Below, in pieces: positions 10,150 through 18,840 of a stretch of 64,000 nt of DNA. How positions within the stretch are numbered: position 1 is the stretch's first letter; each line of letters starts with the position of its first letter. Made by a program: the position numbers and the translations under genes. Source of the DNA: Caballeronia sp. TF1N1. GTDB lineage: Bacteria; Pseudomonadota; Gammaproteobacteria; Burkholderiales; Burkholderiaceae. The notes under the pieces are model-generated. The model was not told where the DNA came from and made no database searches. It saw only the letters and a program-made list of their open reading frames with translations. The DNA is taken from the NCBI RefSeq assembly GCF_022878925.1, contig NZ_CP084626.1, positions 248,001-312,000 on the forward strand, read 5' to 3'.

Positions 10150-11352
10150 ATGTCCAATCCGTCTGCCACGTCCACACGTTTGTCCGCGCCGGAATTGCGC
10201 GCAACCGTGTCGCTCGCCGCGATCTTCGCGCTGCGCATGCTCGGCCTCTTCATGATCATGCCGGTGTTTTCCATTTACGCGAAAACCATCCCTGGCGGCG
10301 ATGACGTGTTTCTCGTCGGCATAGCGCTCGGCGCTTACGGCGTCACGCAGTCCATGCTCTACATCTTCTATGGCTGGATTTCGGACAAGCTGGGCCGCAA
10401 ACCCGTGATCGCATTCGGCCTGCTCGTGTTCGCGCTCGGCAGCTTCGTGGCGGCGGCAGGGCACTCCATGGCGTGGATCATCGCCGGACGTGTGATTCAG
10501 GGCATGGGCGCGGTGTCGTCGGCGGTGATCGCGTTCATCGCCGATCTAACTGAAGAAGAAAATCGCACCAAGGCCATGGCGATGGTCGGCGCGAGCATCG
10601 GCGTCTCGTTCGCGGTCGCTATCGTTGGCGCACCGATCCTGTTCCACTGGATCGGCATGAGCGGCTTGTTCACGGTGATCGGCGTGCTGTCGATCGTCGC
10701 GGTCGGCGTGGTCCTGTGGGTCGTGCCGGACCCGCCCGTGCCGCCGGTTCACGTCAAGGCACCATTCGCCGAGGTGCTGCACAACGTCGAGTTGCTGCGT
10801 CTGAACTTCGGCGTGCTGGTGCTGCACGCAACCCAAACTGCGCTCTTTCTCGTCGTGCCGCGCATTCTCGAAGCGGGCGGATTACCGGTCGCCTCGCACT
10901 GGAAGATTTATCTTCCGGTGATGGGCCTCGCTTTCGTGATGATGGTTCCGGCAATCATCGCCGCCGAGAAGCGCGGCAAGATGAAAGCGGTCATGTTGAG
11001 TGCGATTTTTCTTATCCTGATCGGCCAGTTGTTATTAGGCGCGGCTCCCCATACGCTATGGTCTGTGGCCGCGATCCTGTTTGTGTACTTCTTGGGCTTC
11101 AACGTGCTGGAGGCGTCGCAACCTTCGCTTGTGTCCAAACTGGCGCCAGGCACCCGCAAGGGCGCGGCCGCCGGGGTGTACAACACGACGCAGTCTATCG
11201 GGCTCGCGCTTGGTGGCGTGATCGGCGGCTGGCTGCTCAAGCTGGATGGCCCGAGTGCGGTGTTCTTCTCGTGTTCGGCGCTGGTGCTGGCATGGTTGAT
11301 CGTCGCGTCGAAAATGAAGGCGCCGCCGCGCAGGGTCGAGCGCGCGGCGTAG
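10150..11352 (+). CDS. MFS transporter (DHA1 type, YajR-like)
   Basis: Twelve-helix major-facilitator protein of 400 residues, inner membrane. Motif A is recognisable after TM2 as 'GWISDKLGRKPVIAFG', and motif-C-like sequence follows in TM5. The order uvrA / MFS / ssb is a familiar one in Burkholderiaceae. Substrate unknown; a drug or sugar efflux role is possible. It lacks the extra C-terminal domain of E. coli YajR. Confidence 0.9.
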   Translation: MSNPSATSTRLSAPELRATVSLAAIFALRMLGLFMIMPVFSIYAKTIPGGDDVFLVGIALGAYGVTQSMLYIFYGWISDKLGRKPVIAFGLLVFALGSFVAAAGHSMAWIIAGRVIQGMGAVSSAVIAFIADLTEEENRTKAMAMVGASIGVSFAVAIVGAPILFHWIGMSGLFTVIGVLSIVAVGVVLWVVPDPPVPPVHVKAPFAEVLHNVELLRLNFGVLVLHATQTALFLVVPRILEAGGLPVASHWKIYLPVMGLAFVMMVPAIIAAEKRGKMKAVMLSAIFLILIGQLLLGAAPHTLWSVAAILFVYFLGFNVLEASQPSLVSKLAPGTRKGAAAGVYNTTQSIGLALGGVIGGWLLKLDGPSAVFFSCSALVLAWLIVASKMKAPPRRVERAA

Positions 11353-11395
11353 CGAATCTGTATTAATCATATTGAGGCAGTGCGATGTTTCCCGT

Positions 11396-11413
11396 CCTCT
11401 TCCGTGGAAGAGG
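11396..11413 (+). other. Inverted repeat between MFS gene and ssb
   Basis: Perfect 8-bp arms CCTCTTCC/GGAAGAGG with a 2-bp spacer, 44 bp after the MFS stop and 56 bp before ssb. No T run follows, so it is either a weak processing/termination hairpin or a protein-binding palindrome in the ssb promoter region. Confidence 0.5.
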
Positions 11414-11469
11414 GTTGAACTGATAACGTCGCATGATTGCTAGTGGGCAAGGAATTTACCGGAGAAATC

Positions 11470-11997
11470 ATGGCATCTGTCAACAAGGTCATTCTCGTAG
11501 GCAATCTGGGCGCCGACCCGGAAACGCGCTACCTTCCGAGCGGCGACGCCGTGGCCAACATTCGTCTCGCGACGACCGACCGTTACAAGGAAAAGTCGTC
11601 CGGCGAGATGAAGGAACTCACGGAGTGGCATCGCGTGGCGTTCTTCGGGCGTCTTGCCGAGATCGTGAACGAGTATTTGAAGAAGGGCTCGTCGGTGTAT
11701 ATCGAAGGGCGCATTCGCACGCGCAAGTGGACCGATCAGGCGGGGCAAGAGCGCTATTCGACCGAGATCGTTGCCGATCAGATGCAAATGCTCGGTGGCC
11801 GCGGCGGAGCAGGCGGCGGCGATGACGGCGGCTACAGCCGCAGCGCGCCGATGGAGCGCTCAGGCGGCGGCGGTGGTGGCGGCCGCGCGCCGGCAGGCGG
11901 GCGCGCTGCGGGCGGTGGAGCGGGTGGCGGATCGAGCCGTCCGAGCCAACCTGCGGGCGGCGGTTTTGAAGACATGGACGACGATATCCCGTTCTGA
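11470..11997 (+). CDS. ssb: Single-stranded DNA-binding protein
   Basis: Binds ssDNA in replication, recombination and repair. 175 residues from the ATG at 11470, chosen because GGAG precedes it and because '[14 protein letters not shown]' is the normal family start; an upstream in-frame codon at 11437 is not needed. OB-fold ~1-110, then a Gly/Arg/Ser/Pro-rich linker and the conserved acidic tip 'DMDDDIPF' that recruits repair proteins. Followed by a strong terminator. Confidence 0.97.
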   Translation: MASVNKVILVGNLGADPETRYLPSGDAVANIRLATTDRYKEKSSGEMKELTEWHRVAFFGRLAEIVNEYLKKGSSVYIEGRIRTRKWTDQAGQERYSTEIVADQMQMLGGRGGAGGGDDGGYSRSAPMERSGGGGGGGRAPAGGRAAGGGAGGGSSRPSQPAGGGFEDMDDDIPF

Positions 11998-12027
11998 CGA
12001 GTCGCAACAAATTCGTTTAAACACTGA

Positions 12028-12060
12028 GCCTCCGGCATTAATTGTCGGAGGCTTTTTTTT
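12028..12060 (+). terminator. Rho-independent terminator after ssb
   Basis: Stem GCCTCCG/CGGAGGC with a loop of 11 bases and eight T residues, about 30 bp after the ssb stop. Confidence 0.92.
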
Positions 12061-12423
12061 GTACCAAAATCGGCAAGGCGCTTTCCGAAATATCACTTCG
12101 AGGCTCTCCGCGATTCCCGCAGCCGTATTACGCTTCTAATTAACCGCGAATATGAGGCTTTATACGGACCAACGAAGAGTCATGGCAGTCTAATCGGAGT
12201 AATCCTATGGTGCGCGGATTGTTTGCGTCCTACTTTGACTCATCGAATTTTTAACGTTTAGTTACTTGCTGCTTTTTGGCATTCTTTTATTGAGTTCAGA
12301 TGTTTACTCGATCTTTATCGAGTTCAAGCAACGTAGCAGAAGAGAGACTTCGTTGGTTGCATAAAGCAATAAATGCGTTCTGACCAAAATCTAAAATCAA
12401 CAACATCAATGAGGGGGGCGACT
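12061..12423. other. AT-rich leader of the response-regulator array
   Basis: About 360 bp, visibly richer in A/T than its surroundings. It contains a possible 15-codon reading frame at 12208-12255 with CGGAG before its ATG, a perfect inverted repeat at 12306-12323, and two direct copies of GAGTTCA 28 bp apart (12292 and 12320). No long ORF. It probably holds the promoter of the regulator array. Confidence 0.5.
12306..12323. promoter_or_regulatory. Inverted repeat upstream of first RcsB-like regulator
   Basis: ACTCGAT-CTTT-ATCGAGT, perfect 7-bp arms around a 4-bp spacer, about 100 bp before the regulator start. It could be an operator for one of the three regulators or a leader hairpin; this is inference from symmetry and position only. 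Confidence 0.35.
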
Positions 12424-13071
12424 TTGAAACTTCGCATAGTGCTGGCCGACGATCATCCTTTCGTGGTCCTTGGGGTAAAGGCGCTTTTGAAGGCCGACGA
12501 GGGGATTGATGTCGTCGGTGAGGCGAATAATGCGAGCAGTCTCGTGGTCGAACTCACGAAGACGCCATGTGACGTGCTTGTCACGGATTTCGCCATGCCT
12601 GAGCCGGGGCCGGACGCGCTAGACGGATTACGGCTGATTCGTAGAGTCAGGCAAGAGTGGCCAAGCATCAAAATCGTCGTGCTGACGAGCGTCAGTAATG
12701 TCGCGATTCTTCGTTCTATTCTGAATGCCGGTGCCATCGGACTCGTGAATAAGGCGGAGGCTATTGAACTCGTGGCGACTGCCGTGCGCCATGCGGGAAT
12801 CGATCGCCGTTATGTCAGTGGGTCTTTTGTTACCGCGTTAGCGGAAGCGGGCGCGGAAACCGAATCATCACCAGAGGAACCGCGGCTTTCGCCCCGGGAA
12901 GAAGAAGTCGTTCGTTTGTTCGCCAAGGGTCGCACGATCACCGAAATCGCCAAAGCGTTGAACCGCGATGTACGCACTATCAGTCGACAGAAGCGAGATG
13001 CGATGAACAAGCTTGGAATCAGAAACGATCCAGGTTTGTTCGCTTTTGTACGCGCTCAAGGACTCGGCTGA
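12424..13071 (+). CDS. RcsB-like response regulator 1 (receiver + LuxR-type HTH)
   Basis: DNA-binding response regulator. Receiver ~3-120 with acidic pair 'ADDHP', phospho-acceptor Asp55 in 'LVTDFAMP', Thr in 'VVLTSVSN' and Lys in 'GLVNKAE'; LuxR/NarL HTH at the C-terminus ('LSPREEEVVRLFAKG', 'ITEIAKALNRDVRTIS'). The wording follows enterobacterial RcsB more closely than NarL. I prefer the TTG at 12424 because GAGGGGGG stands five bases before it; ATG codons at 12373 and 12409 have no Shine-Dalgarno and would add up to 17 residues. First of three paralogues upstream of a hybrid kinase. Confidence 0.85.
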   Translation: MKLRIVLADDHPFVVLGVKALLKADEGIDVVGEANNASSLVVELTKTPCDVLVTDFAMPEPGPDALDGLRLIRRVRQEWPSIKIVVLTSVSNVAILRSILNAGAIGLVNKAEAIELVATAVRHAGIDRRYVSGSFVTALAEAGAETESSPEEPRLSPREEEVVRLFAKGRTITEIAKALNRDVRTISRQKRDAMNKLGIRNDPGLFAFVRAQGLG

Positions 13072-13158
13072 GTTATCGGCGTGGTGAGTTCGAATTCGGA
13101 TGCATCTTATGTTTTTTAATGTTTCGGTATCCGATTCTTATCGGTGTCAAGAATGAAT

Positions 13159-13172
13159 TTGAGTTCGCTCAA
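13159..13172 (+). other. Small UUCG-type hairpin before regulator 2
   Basis: TTGAG-TTCG-CTCAA, a perfect 5-bp stem with a stable tetraloop, ending 19 bp before the regulator 2 ATG. As RNA it could limit translation or mark a processing site. Confidence 0.4.
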
Positions 13173-13191
13173 CGCGTGAAGGTTTTAAGTG

Positions 13192-13872
13192 ATGGAATCA
13201 TTGAATGAAAGTCAAGTGTTCTCGCATGCCAGGAGAATTCGGTTAGCAATAGCGGACGATCATCCGCTCGTTATTCTTGCTATCGAACGGCTGGCTGGGA
13301 ATTTTCCCAATGTAGAAGTGGTGAGTCGAAGCATCGATTCCACGCAGCTCGACGAGTGTCTGGCACGCGGCGAATGCGACGTGGCCATCGTCGACTTCTT
13401 CATGCCTGGGGGACGCCACGGTGACGGCGTTCAACTCGTACAGCATATTTCTGCGACTTATCCGAATGTGCACATTGTCGTGCTATCGCGCACCGATAAC
13501 GCGACGCTCATCAAGCAGGCGCTGGACGCGGGCGCGCACGCGTTCCTCAGCAAAGAGGACCGGCTTGACCTCATCTACGTCGCGATCGTCTCGGTCATTG
13601 CCAACGAGACCTATCTCGGACCTGCAATTCGCCGAGCTTTGGCCATTGCGAATACGGAAAGTCACGCTCTGTTCATTCGGCAGAGACTGACTAGCCGGGA
13701 GATGGAAGTCATTGAAAACTATGCGCGCGGTGCCAACGTGACTGAGATCGCAAGGAAGCTGGGCCGTAGCGTAAAGACCATCAGCGCTCAGAAATGCGCC
13801 GCCATGCGCAAGCTGGATCTGTCCACGGACGCAGATTTGTATCGCTTCGTTGCGGACACGGACCTGATCTGA
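13192..13872 (+). CDS. RcsB-like response regulator 2 (receiver + LuxR-type HTH)
   Basis: 226 residues from the ATG at 13192 (an in-frame GTG lies directly before it; GAAGG at 13178 fits either). 'AIADDHPLV' and Asp68 in 'AIVDFFMPGGRHGDG' give the phosphorylation site; the 'HGDG' sequence right after it is also seen in RcsB. Ser in 'VVLSRTDN', Lys in 'AFLSKED'. HTH 'VTEIARKLGRSVKTISAQK' is close to the RcsB HTH. The gap to regulator 1 is 120 bp, so it may have its own promoter. Confidence 0.87.
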   Translation: MESLNESQVFSHARRIRLAIADDHPLVILAIERLAGNFPNVEVVSRSIDSTQLDECLARGECDVAIVDFFMPGGRHGDGVQLVQHISATYPNVHIVVLSRTDNATLIKQALDAGAHAFLSKEDRLDLIYVAIVSVIANETYLGPAIRRALAIANTESHALFIRQRLTSREMEVIENYARGANVTEIARKLGRSVKTISAQKCAAMRKLDLSTDADLYRFVADTDLI

Positions 13873-13916
13873 CGCGCGCTTACAAGCAGCTTTGACCGGC
13901 CGGCGTAGAGACGAAC

Positions 13917-13935
13917 TGCCCTCGTTAGAAGGGCA
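13917..13935 (+). other. Hairpin between regulators 2 and 3
   Basis: TGCCCT/AGGGCA, 6-bp arms with a 7-base loop, in the 90-bp gap between the two genes. No T run, so not a classic terminator. Confidence 0.35.
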
Positions 13936-13962
13936 TGCCGGCTCTTAAAATAAAAGAGACCA

Positions 13963-14613
13963 ATGAAAACACGAATGCCGCTGAGGGCAATCATCGCCGA
14001 TGATCACCCAATTGTCGTGAAGGGTATTAAGACCTATCTCGAACGGGACGGCGCCATCGAAGTAGTGGCGACGGCGCACGACACCCAAGAGCTGGCCGAA
14101 GCGCTGGATTCGACTGCTTGTGACTTTGTCTTTTCTGACATTGGAATGCAGGGGATGGAAGGTGAGAGCAGTTCCATCACATTTCTGAGGCGTTTTTCGA
14201 GTCGGATCGAGCGGCCGAGGCTGGTCGTCATCACCATGCTTTCACAAGCTCGAATGCTAGCGGGACTCATACGAATGGGCGTCGACGGTGTGGTCGACAA
14301 GCGCGACGGACTGGAGTCTCTCGAAACCGCAATTGCGGCCATCAGCGCAGGCAGACGGTTCGCCTCGCCGCTTGCCATAGATGCGTTGAGCAGCCTTCCA
14401 GAAACCATGCCCGCATGCGTCGGCGTATTGAGCCGGCGCGAGTGGGAAGTGTTTCGGCTGTATGCCAGTGGCATGGTGGTGCACGAGATTGCAAGCCGAT
14501 TTGGACGAAGCAGTAAAACCATTGCTACTCAGAAACGCAGTGGCATGCGGAAGCTGGGCCTAAGTTCGGAGGCCGATCTCGTCGAGTATTTCAGGCAGGT
14601 GGGCCTCGTCTGA
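13963..14613 (+). CDS. RcsB-like response regulator 3 (receiver + LuxR-type HTH)
   Basis: 216 residues. 'IIADDHPIVVKG' and Asp59 in 'VFSDIGMQG' form the acidic pocket (Gln replaces the usual Pro after Met), Thr in 'VVITMLSQ' and Lys in 'GVVDKRD' are conserved. C-terminal HTH: 'LSRREWEVFRLYASG', 'HEIASRFGRSSKTIATQK'. AGAG precedes the ATG. It ends five bases before the earliest possible kinase start, so it is very likely translated together with the kinase. Confidence 0.87.
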   Translation: MKTRMPLRAIIADDHPIVVKGIKTYLERDGAIEVVATAHDTQELAEALDSTACDFVFSDIGMQGMEGESSSITFLRRFSSRIERPRLVVITMLSQARMLAGLIRMGVDGVVDKRDGLESLETAIAAISAGRRFASPLAIDALSSLPETMPACVGVLSRREWEVFRLYASGMVVHEIASRFGRSSKTIATQKRSGMRKLGLSSEADLVEYFRQVGLV

Positions 14614-14618
14614 CTGAA

Positions 14619-17600
14619 GTGAACGGTTGGCGTCATCAGAATTATTTAAGACGGTTCCGATGTCTGCGCCAACGGATGCGTATCAGACTTTACTGTTCGA
14701 CGGCGCCTGCGACGACGTGTGTTGCGGCGTACGCAAGATTTCCAATGCGGTGTCCTTTCAACGACGCCGACTTTTACCTTGAGAGATTCGATTTGAGTTC
14801 CGTCGTCGTGCGTTGCTGGTTCCTGCTCGTCGTGCTCCTGTCACCGTATTGCACGGAGGTGCACGCGGATAGTGTCGCGCCTGACGCGCGCGCGACTGCG
14901 GCTGAAATCTCGCCCGCCAGGGAAAGCATTCCGCCTATCGATGCGGATGCCTTCATGTTTCGCGCTAACGACGCGCTCTCGAACGTTTATGTCTCGGCAG
15001 CGCCGTCCCGTGTTCTGAGCGTTACCGCACTGCGCCTGCTGCCTGCACTCATTGGCGTGCTGGCCGTTTTGATCGTCACGCTTCGTGCGTTCGTCCTGTT
15101 GCAGCGGGAAATGCGAAAGCGTCTCACCATCGAACAGCAACTCGCGACGCAGTTGAGCTTCCAGCAGACCATGATGGAAGTCGTGCCGTATCCGCTTGTC
15201 GCGAAGGACATGGACAATCGCTACGTCGCGGTCAACCGTGCATTCGAGGAGGCCCTGGGCGTTCGCAGGACGGATATCGTCGGACAGACGGCGCTCGAAG
15301 TGGGCGCGTGGGGAGCAAAGCACAGCCGTTTGCTGCACGATCTCTCCGGTTGCACGCTCGCCACGGGCAAGCGTCAGGAAGTCGAGGCCGAGTTCTTCGA
15401 CGAGTTCGGCAGGTCGCGTTACGGCCTCTTCTGGACCGGTGCGTTTCTGGCACCGGGCGGCGAGCGAGCAGGCGTGGTCGGCACGATGATCGACATTACC
15501 GATATTCGCGACGCCGAGATGCACGCCCGTCGCACGGAACGGCGCCTGCACGATGTTACACGCTCGCTTCCCGCTGTCGTCTTCCAACTGCGGCGTGCGC
15601 GCGATGGCGCTTACAGCCTTCCGTATATCGACGGTGACACGCGGCAACTGCTTGGCCTCGATCTTGGAGCGTTGGCTAACGATCCGCTCAAGGTATTGCG
15701 TCAAGTCAATTCCGAGGACGGCGTGCGCCTGCTGGCGGAAATCGAGCGGTCATCGCTCACGCTCGAACCCTTGCATACGGAATTTCGAGCCGTCGTCGGG
15801 GGCGTGACGCGCTGGTTTCGCGCAGACCTCGTCGCTCATTGCGAAGACGACGGCGCCGTGGTCTGGAGCGGATATTGGGTGGATGCGAGCGTCGAGCACG
15901 CGCGCGCTGAAGAGCTTGCGCGGGCGAGAGATATCGCGGAAGCCGCATCGAGAGCGAAGGACGATTTTCTCGCCATGATGAGCCACGAAATCCGCACGCC
16001 TATGAACGGCGTTCTGGGTCTCGTCGAAGTGTTCGAAAATACGCCGCTCAATCCGGATCAGTCGCAAATGCTCGGCATGATTCAGGATTCAGCCAGCGCC
16101 TTGCTTCAGATTCTCGACGATCTCCTGGACTATTCGAAGATCGAAGCAGGCCGCCTGACGATCGAGCCGACCGCGATCGATTTACGCGAACTCGTCGATA
16201 GCGCCGTCGGCTTGCTGGCGGGCAGGGCACACGAAAAGGGCTTGCGCGTGCGAGTCAATGTCGCGCCGGAAGTGGCGGCTACCGTGCAGGGCGACAGCGT
16301 GCGTCTGAGGCAGATCATCTTCAACCTGCTGAGCAACGCGATCAAGTTCACCAGCGCTGGTGAAGTCGCCGTGCACGTACGGGAAGTGGGATCGACGGAG
16401 TCCACTCAACTGCTCGAACTCTGCGTGAAGGACACGGGCATTGGTATCGCGTCCGAGGCGCAGGCGAGTCTCTTCGAGCCGTTCGTGCAAGCGGAAAAGT
16501 CCACTACCCGACGCTTCGGCGGTACGGGCCTCGGACTGACTATCGTCAATCGGCTCGTGGACTTGATGGGTGGCACACTAACGTTGCAGAGCGAAGTAGG
16601 CGTCGGCACATCCATGACGCTTCGCCTCGAACTGCCGGTCGAGACTTTGCAGTATCAGATCGACGGCTTGCGCGGCCGGAGGGGCATCGTGGCGATCGAC
16701 GAAGATCGCGTCGCCGACGCGTTGGTGAACTACGGACAGGCGCTCGGTCTGGTGCTTCAGCGCATTCCGTCGGATAGCCCGAGCCTAATGCTTCTGGAGA
16801 CGTTCGAAGGCGTCGATATCGTATTTCTAAGCGATACGCACAAGGACAAGCTGCCGTTCAGCTCCCGCGTCATTCACGCGACGGAAAAGCCGAAGCCAAC
16901 GGGTTATCGAATTCTTGAAGACGATATTCGCGTCAGCATCAATCCGATCTCCTGGCGAGGGCTTGGCGCTGCCTGCGTCGCGGCCTTGACCGGCATGCCG
17001 CAGATTGCGGCGCGCGCGACGATGGGCCTCGAACCGAAGAAGGAAGCGCCCGACCGCGCGGATGCTTTGCGCAACGGCAGGCTCGTGCTCGTGGCGGAGG
17101 ATCATCCCGTTAATCAGGAGTTGATTCGCCACCAGCTTTCGTTGCTCGGGTTCGCCTGCGATGTTGTGCAGGATGGCGTCGAGGCGCTCGCGGCGCTCGA
17201 ACAAACGCATTACGGCTTTCTGATCACGGACTGCCATATGCCGAACATGACCGGCTACGAACTGACGAGACGCGTGCGCGCCAACGAAGCGGGAACAGCG
17301 GTCCGCCTGCCGATTCTCGGCATCACCGCTAGCACGGCGGCCGAGGAGCGCACCATGTGCCGCGACGCGGGTATGGACGATTGCCTCATCAAACCCACTC
17401 GGCTCGCGACGCTGCGCGAGCATCTTAACCGGTGGTGGTTGAAGGACACGGTCGCGCCTGAGCCGGAAGGACGGGCAGTCGGCGACGCCGAAGCAAGGCA
17501 CGCGGAAGAAGACGAAATCGACCTTGGCGCGATGGCGCAACTTTGGGGCAGCGAGGCGACCGTCAAGGCGCTTCTCGATGCCTTCGTGTCCTCGTTCCGC

Positions 17601-17849
17601 GACGATCTCGCCGCGCTCGAACCACTGCTCGCACGCGGCACGGTGGAACACTTGCGCGAATGGCATCATCGCGTGTCTGGGGCGGCGAGCGTCTTGCAGT
17701 ATCGGCCGCTGCTGGACGCGCTGGAAACATTCAGGCGTGACTTGTCGAGTAAGCCACTTGCAATGCGTCGACGGGACGGAAATCTGTTGATCGTTCGCTG
17801 CAGGCAATTGCTCGAGCGCATAGAGGCGCAAGGCGCCGAGCTCGTTTAA
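14619..17849 (+). CDS. Hybrid sensor histidine kinase with PAS, receiver and HPt domains (BvgS/EvgS-like)
   Basis: Inner-membrane sensor of up to 1076 residues. Hydrophobic segments at ~61-82 and ~140-161 flank a short periplasmic stretch; two PAS-like domains (~181-300, ~308-430); HisKA with His456 in 'MMSHEIRTPMNG'; HATPase with N box near 569-577, 'DTGIGIA' at 605 and 'GGTGLGL' at 634; receiver with 'VAEDHPVNQ' and Asp871 in 'LITDCHMPN'; C-terminal HPt with His1017 in 'HHRVSGAAS'. In the HPt the usual Lys three residues after His is Ser. The start is uncertain: GTG at 14619, or ATGs at 14673 and 14743 region; the first ~40 residues are poor. Partner of the three upstream regulators (inference). 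Confidence 0.9.
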   Translation: MNGWRHQNYLRRFRCLRQRMRIRLYCSTAPATTCVAAYARFPMRCPFNDADFYLERFDLSSVVVRCWFLLVVLLSPYCTEVHADSVAPDARATAAEISPARESIPPIDADAFMFRANDALSNVYVSAAPSRVLSVTALRLLPALIGVLAVLIVTLRAFVLLQREMRKRLTIEQQLATQLSFQQTMMEVVPYPLVAKDMDNRYVAVNRAFEEALGVRRTDIVGQTALEVGAWGAKHSRLLHDLSGCTLATGKRQEVEAEFFDEFGRSRYGLFWTGAFLAPGGERAGVVGTMIDITDIRDAEMHARRTERRLHDVTRSLPAVVFQLRRARDGAYSLPYIDGDTRQLLGLDLGALANDPLKVLRQVNSEDGVRLLAEIERSSLTLEPLHTEFRAVVGGVTRWFRADLVAHCEDDGAVVWSGYWVDASVEHARAEELARARDIAEAASRAKDDFLAMMSHEIRTPMNGVLGLVEVFENTPLNPDQSQMLGMIQDSASALLQILDDLLDYSKIEAGRLTIEPTAIDLRELVDSAVGLLAGRAHEKGLRVRVNVAPEVAATVQGDSVRLRQIIFNLLSNAIKFTSAGEVAVHVREVGSTESTQLLELCVKDTGIGIASEAQASLFEPFVQAEKSTTRRFGGTGLGLTIVNRLVDLMGGTLTLQSEVGVGTSMTLRLELPVETLQYQIDGLRGRRGIVAIDEDRVADALVNYGQALGLVLQRIPSDSPSLMLLETFEGVDIVFLSDTHKDKLPFSSRVIHATEKPKPTGYRILEDDIRVSINPISWRGLGAACVAALTGMPQIAARATMGLEPKKEAPDRADALRNGRLVLVAEDHPVNQELIRHQLSLLGFACDVVQDGVEALAALEQTHYGFLITDCHMPNMTGYELTRRVRANEAGTAVRLPILGITASTAAEERTMCRDAGMDDCLIKPTRLATLREHLNRWWLKDTVAPEPEGRAVGDAEARHAEEDEIDLGAMAQLWGSEATVKALLDAFVSSFRDDLAALEPLLARGTVEHLREWHHRVSGAASVLQYRPLLDALETFRRDLSSKPLAMRRRDGNLLIVRCRQLLERIEAQGAELV

Positions 17850-17866
17850 GCGGTCGGATCACTCAA

Positions 17867-17901
17867 AGCGCGACGCGAATCAAATCGCGTCGCGCTTTTT
17901 T
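17867..17901. terminator. Bidirectional terminator between hybrid kinase and LysR gene
   Basis: 12-bp perfect stem AGCGCGACGCGA and complement, loop ATCAAA, followed by six T on the plus strand. It sits between two convergent genes. Confidence 0.9.
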
Positions 17902-17904
17902 CTT

Positions 17905-18840
17905 TTAGTCGGAAAGACCGGCCGCGCCGAAATCGGACGTCGCACGGTCCCGGAAATGCGTCAGCGCAAAGTCGACGAATGAACGCGTCTTAGCCGATAC
18001 GTGTCTGCGTCCCGGATAAACGATCGACACTTCCTTGTCCGCGTCGTTGAGCGTGTAGGCCGGCAGCAGGCGCACGAGCGCGCCCGCTTCGACGTCCTGC
18101 CGGACATAGCTCTCGGGCAATACGGCAATGCCCATTCCCAATATCGCCGCCTGCCGCAACATGGGTGAACTGTTCACCGTGTACGACGGGTCGATCGACA
18201 CTTCCTCGCGCGAACCCGTCGGACTGGTGAATGACCACTTCGATCCGTGAATATCCGTGGACGGCGCGAGAAACTCGTGTTTGACGAGAGCGGCGGGCCG
18301 CGCCGGTATGCCGCGGCGGGCGAGATAGTCGGGCGATGCGACGAGTGCCGCGGCGACCTTGAAAAGTGGCCGATTGATGAGCGTGCCGCTATTGACGAGA
18401 TGCGGCACGACGATGCCGACATCGAAGCCTTCATCGACGAGATCGACCGGCCGATGGAGCAGCGTAAGACTGAGCTTCACGCTCGGATAGCGATCGCGAT
18501 AAGCGCGCAGCATGGGCGTGAGTTCGAGCAAGGAAAACGATGCCGATGCAACGAGCTTGAGTGTTCCGGATGGATCGACTGAACTGTTCGCTACTGATGC
18601 CTCGATATTCTCGACGTGTTCGATCACTGTTCGGCAGCCATCGGCGTATTCCTTGCCCGCTTCGGTCAGCGACACGCTTCGTGTCGTGCGATTCAGCAAG
18701 CGGGTATTGAGATGCGCTTCGAGTAGCGAGACATAGCGTGTGACCACGGCGTTCGAAAGATCGAGCGCTGCGGCCGCGCGGCCAAAAGAAGATGTCTCCG
18801 CGACTTTGAGGAAGACGCGCATCGCCTGTAATTGGTTCAT
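17905..18840 (-). CDS. LysR-family transcriptional regulator
   Basis: 311 residues. N-terminal winged HTH ('MNQLQAMRVFLKVAETSSFGRAA', 'LDLSNAVVTRYVSLLEAHLNTRLLNRTTRSV') and a LysR substrate-binding domain from ~90. The 'N-Q-L-Q-A-M' start and 'RTTRSVSLTEAG' resemble the large DmlR/YhjC-type subgroup. Divergent from the porin gene with 437 bp between. No target can be named. Confidence 0.93.
   Translation of the reverse strand: MNQLQAMRVFLKVAETSSFGRAAAALDLSNAVVTRYVSLLEAHLNTRLLNRTTRSVSLTEAGKEYADGCRTVIEHVENIEASVANSSVDPSGTLKLVASASFSLLELTPMLRAYRDRYPSVKLSLTLLHRPVDLVDEGFDVGIVVPHLVNSGTLINRPLFKVAAALVASPDYLARRGIPARPAALVKHEFLAPSTDIHGSKWSFTSPTGSREEVSIDPSYTVNSSPMLRQAAILGMGIAVLPESYVRQDVEAGALVRLLPAYTLNDADKEVSIVYPGRRHVSAKTRSFVDFALTHFRDRATSDFGAAGLSD

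Noticed and set aside
12424..14613. Naming the regulators rcsB or bvgA
   Set aside because: Similarity is by motif reading only and the kinase is not RcsC/RcsD-like; a symbol would be misleading.
14841..15704. Minus-strand ORF opposite the hybrid kinase
   Set aside because: Overlaps PAS-coding sequence and has no recognisable motif or ribosome-binding site.
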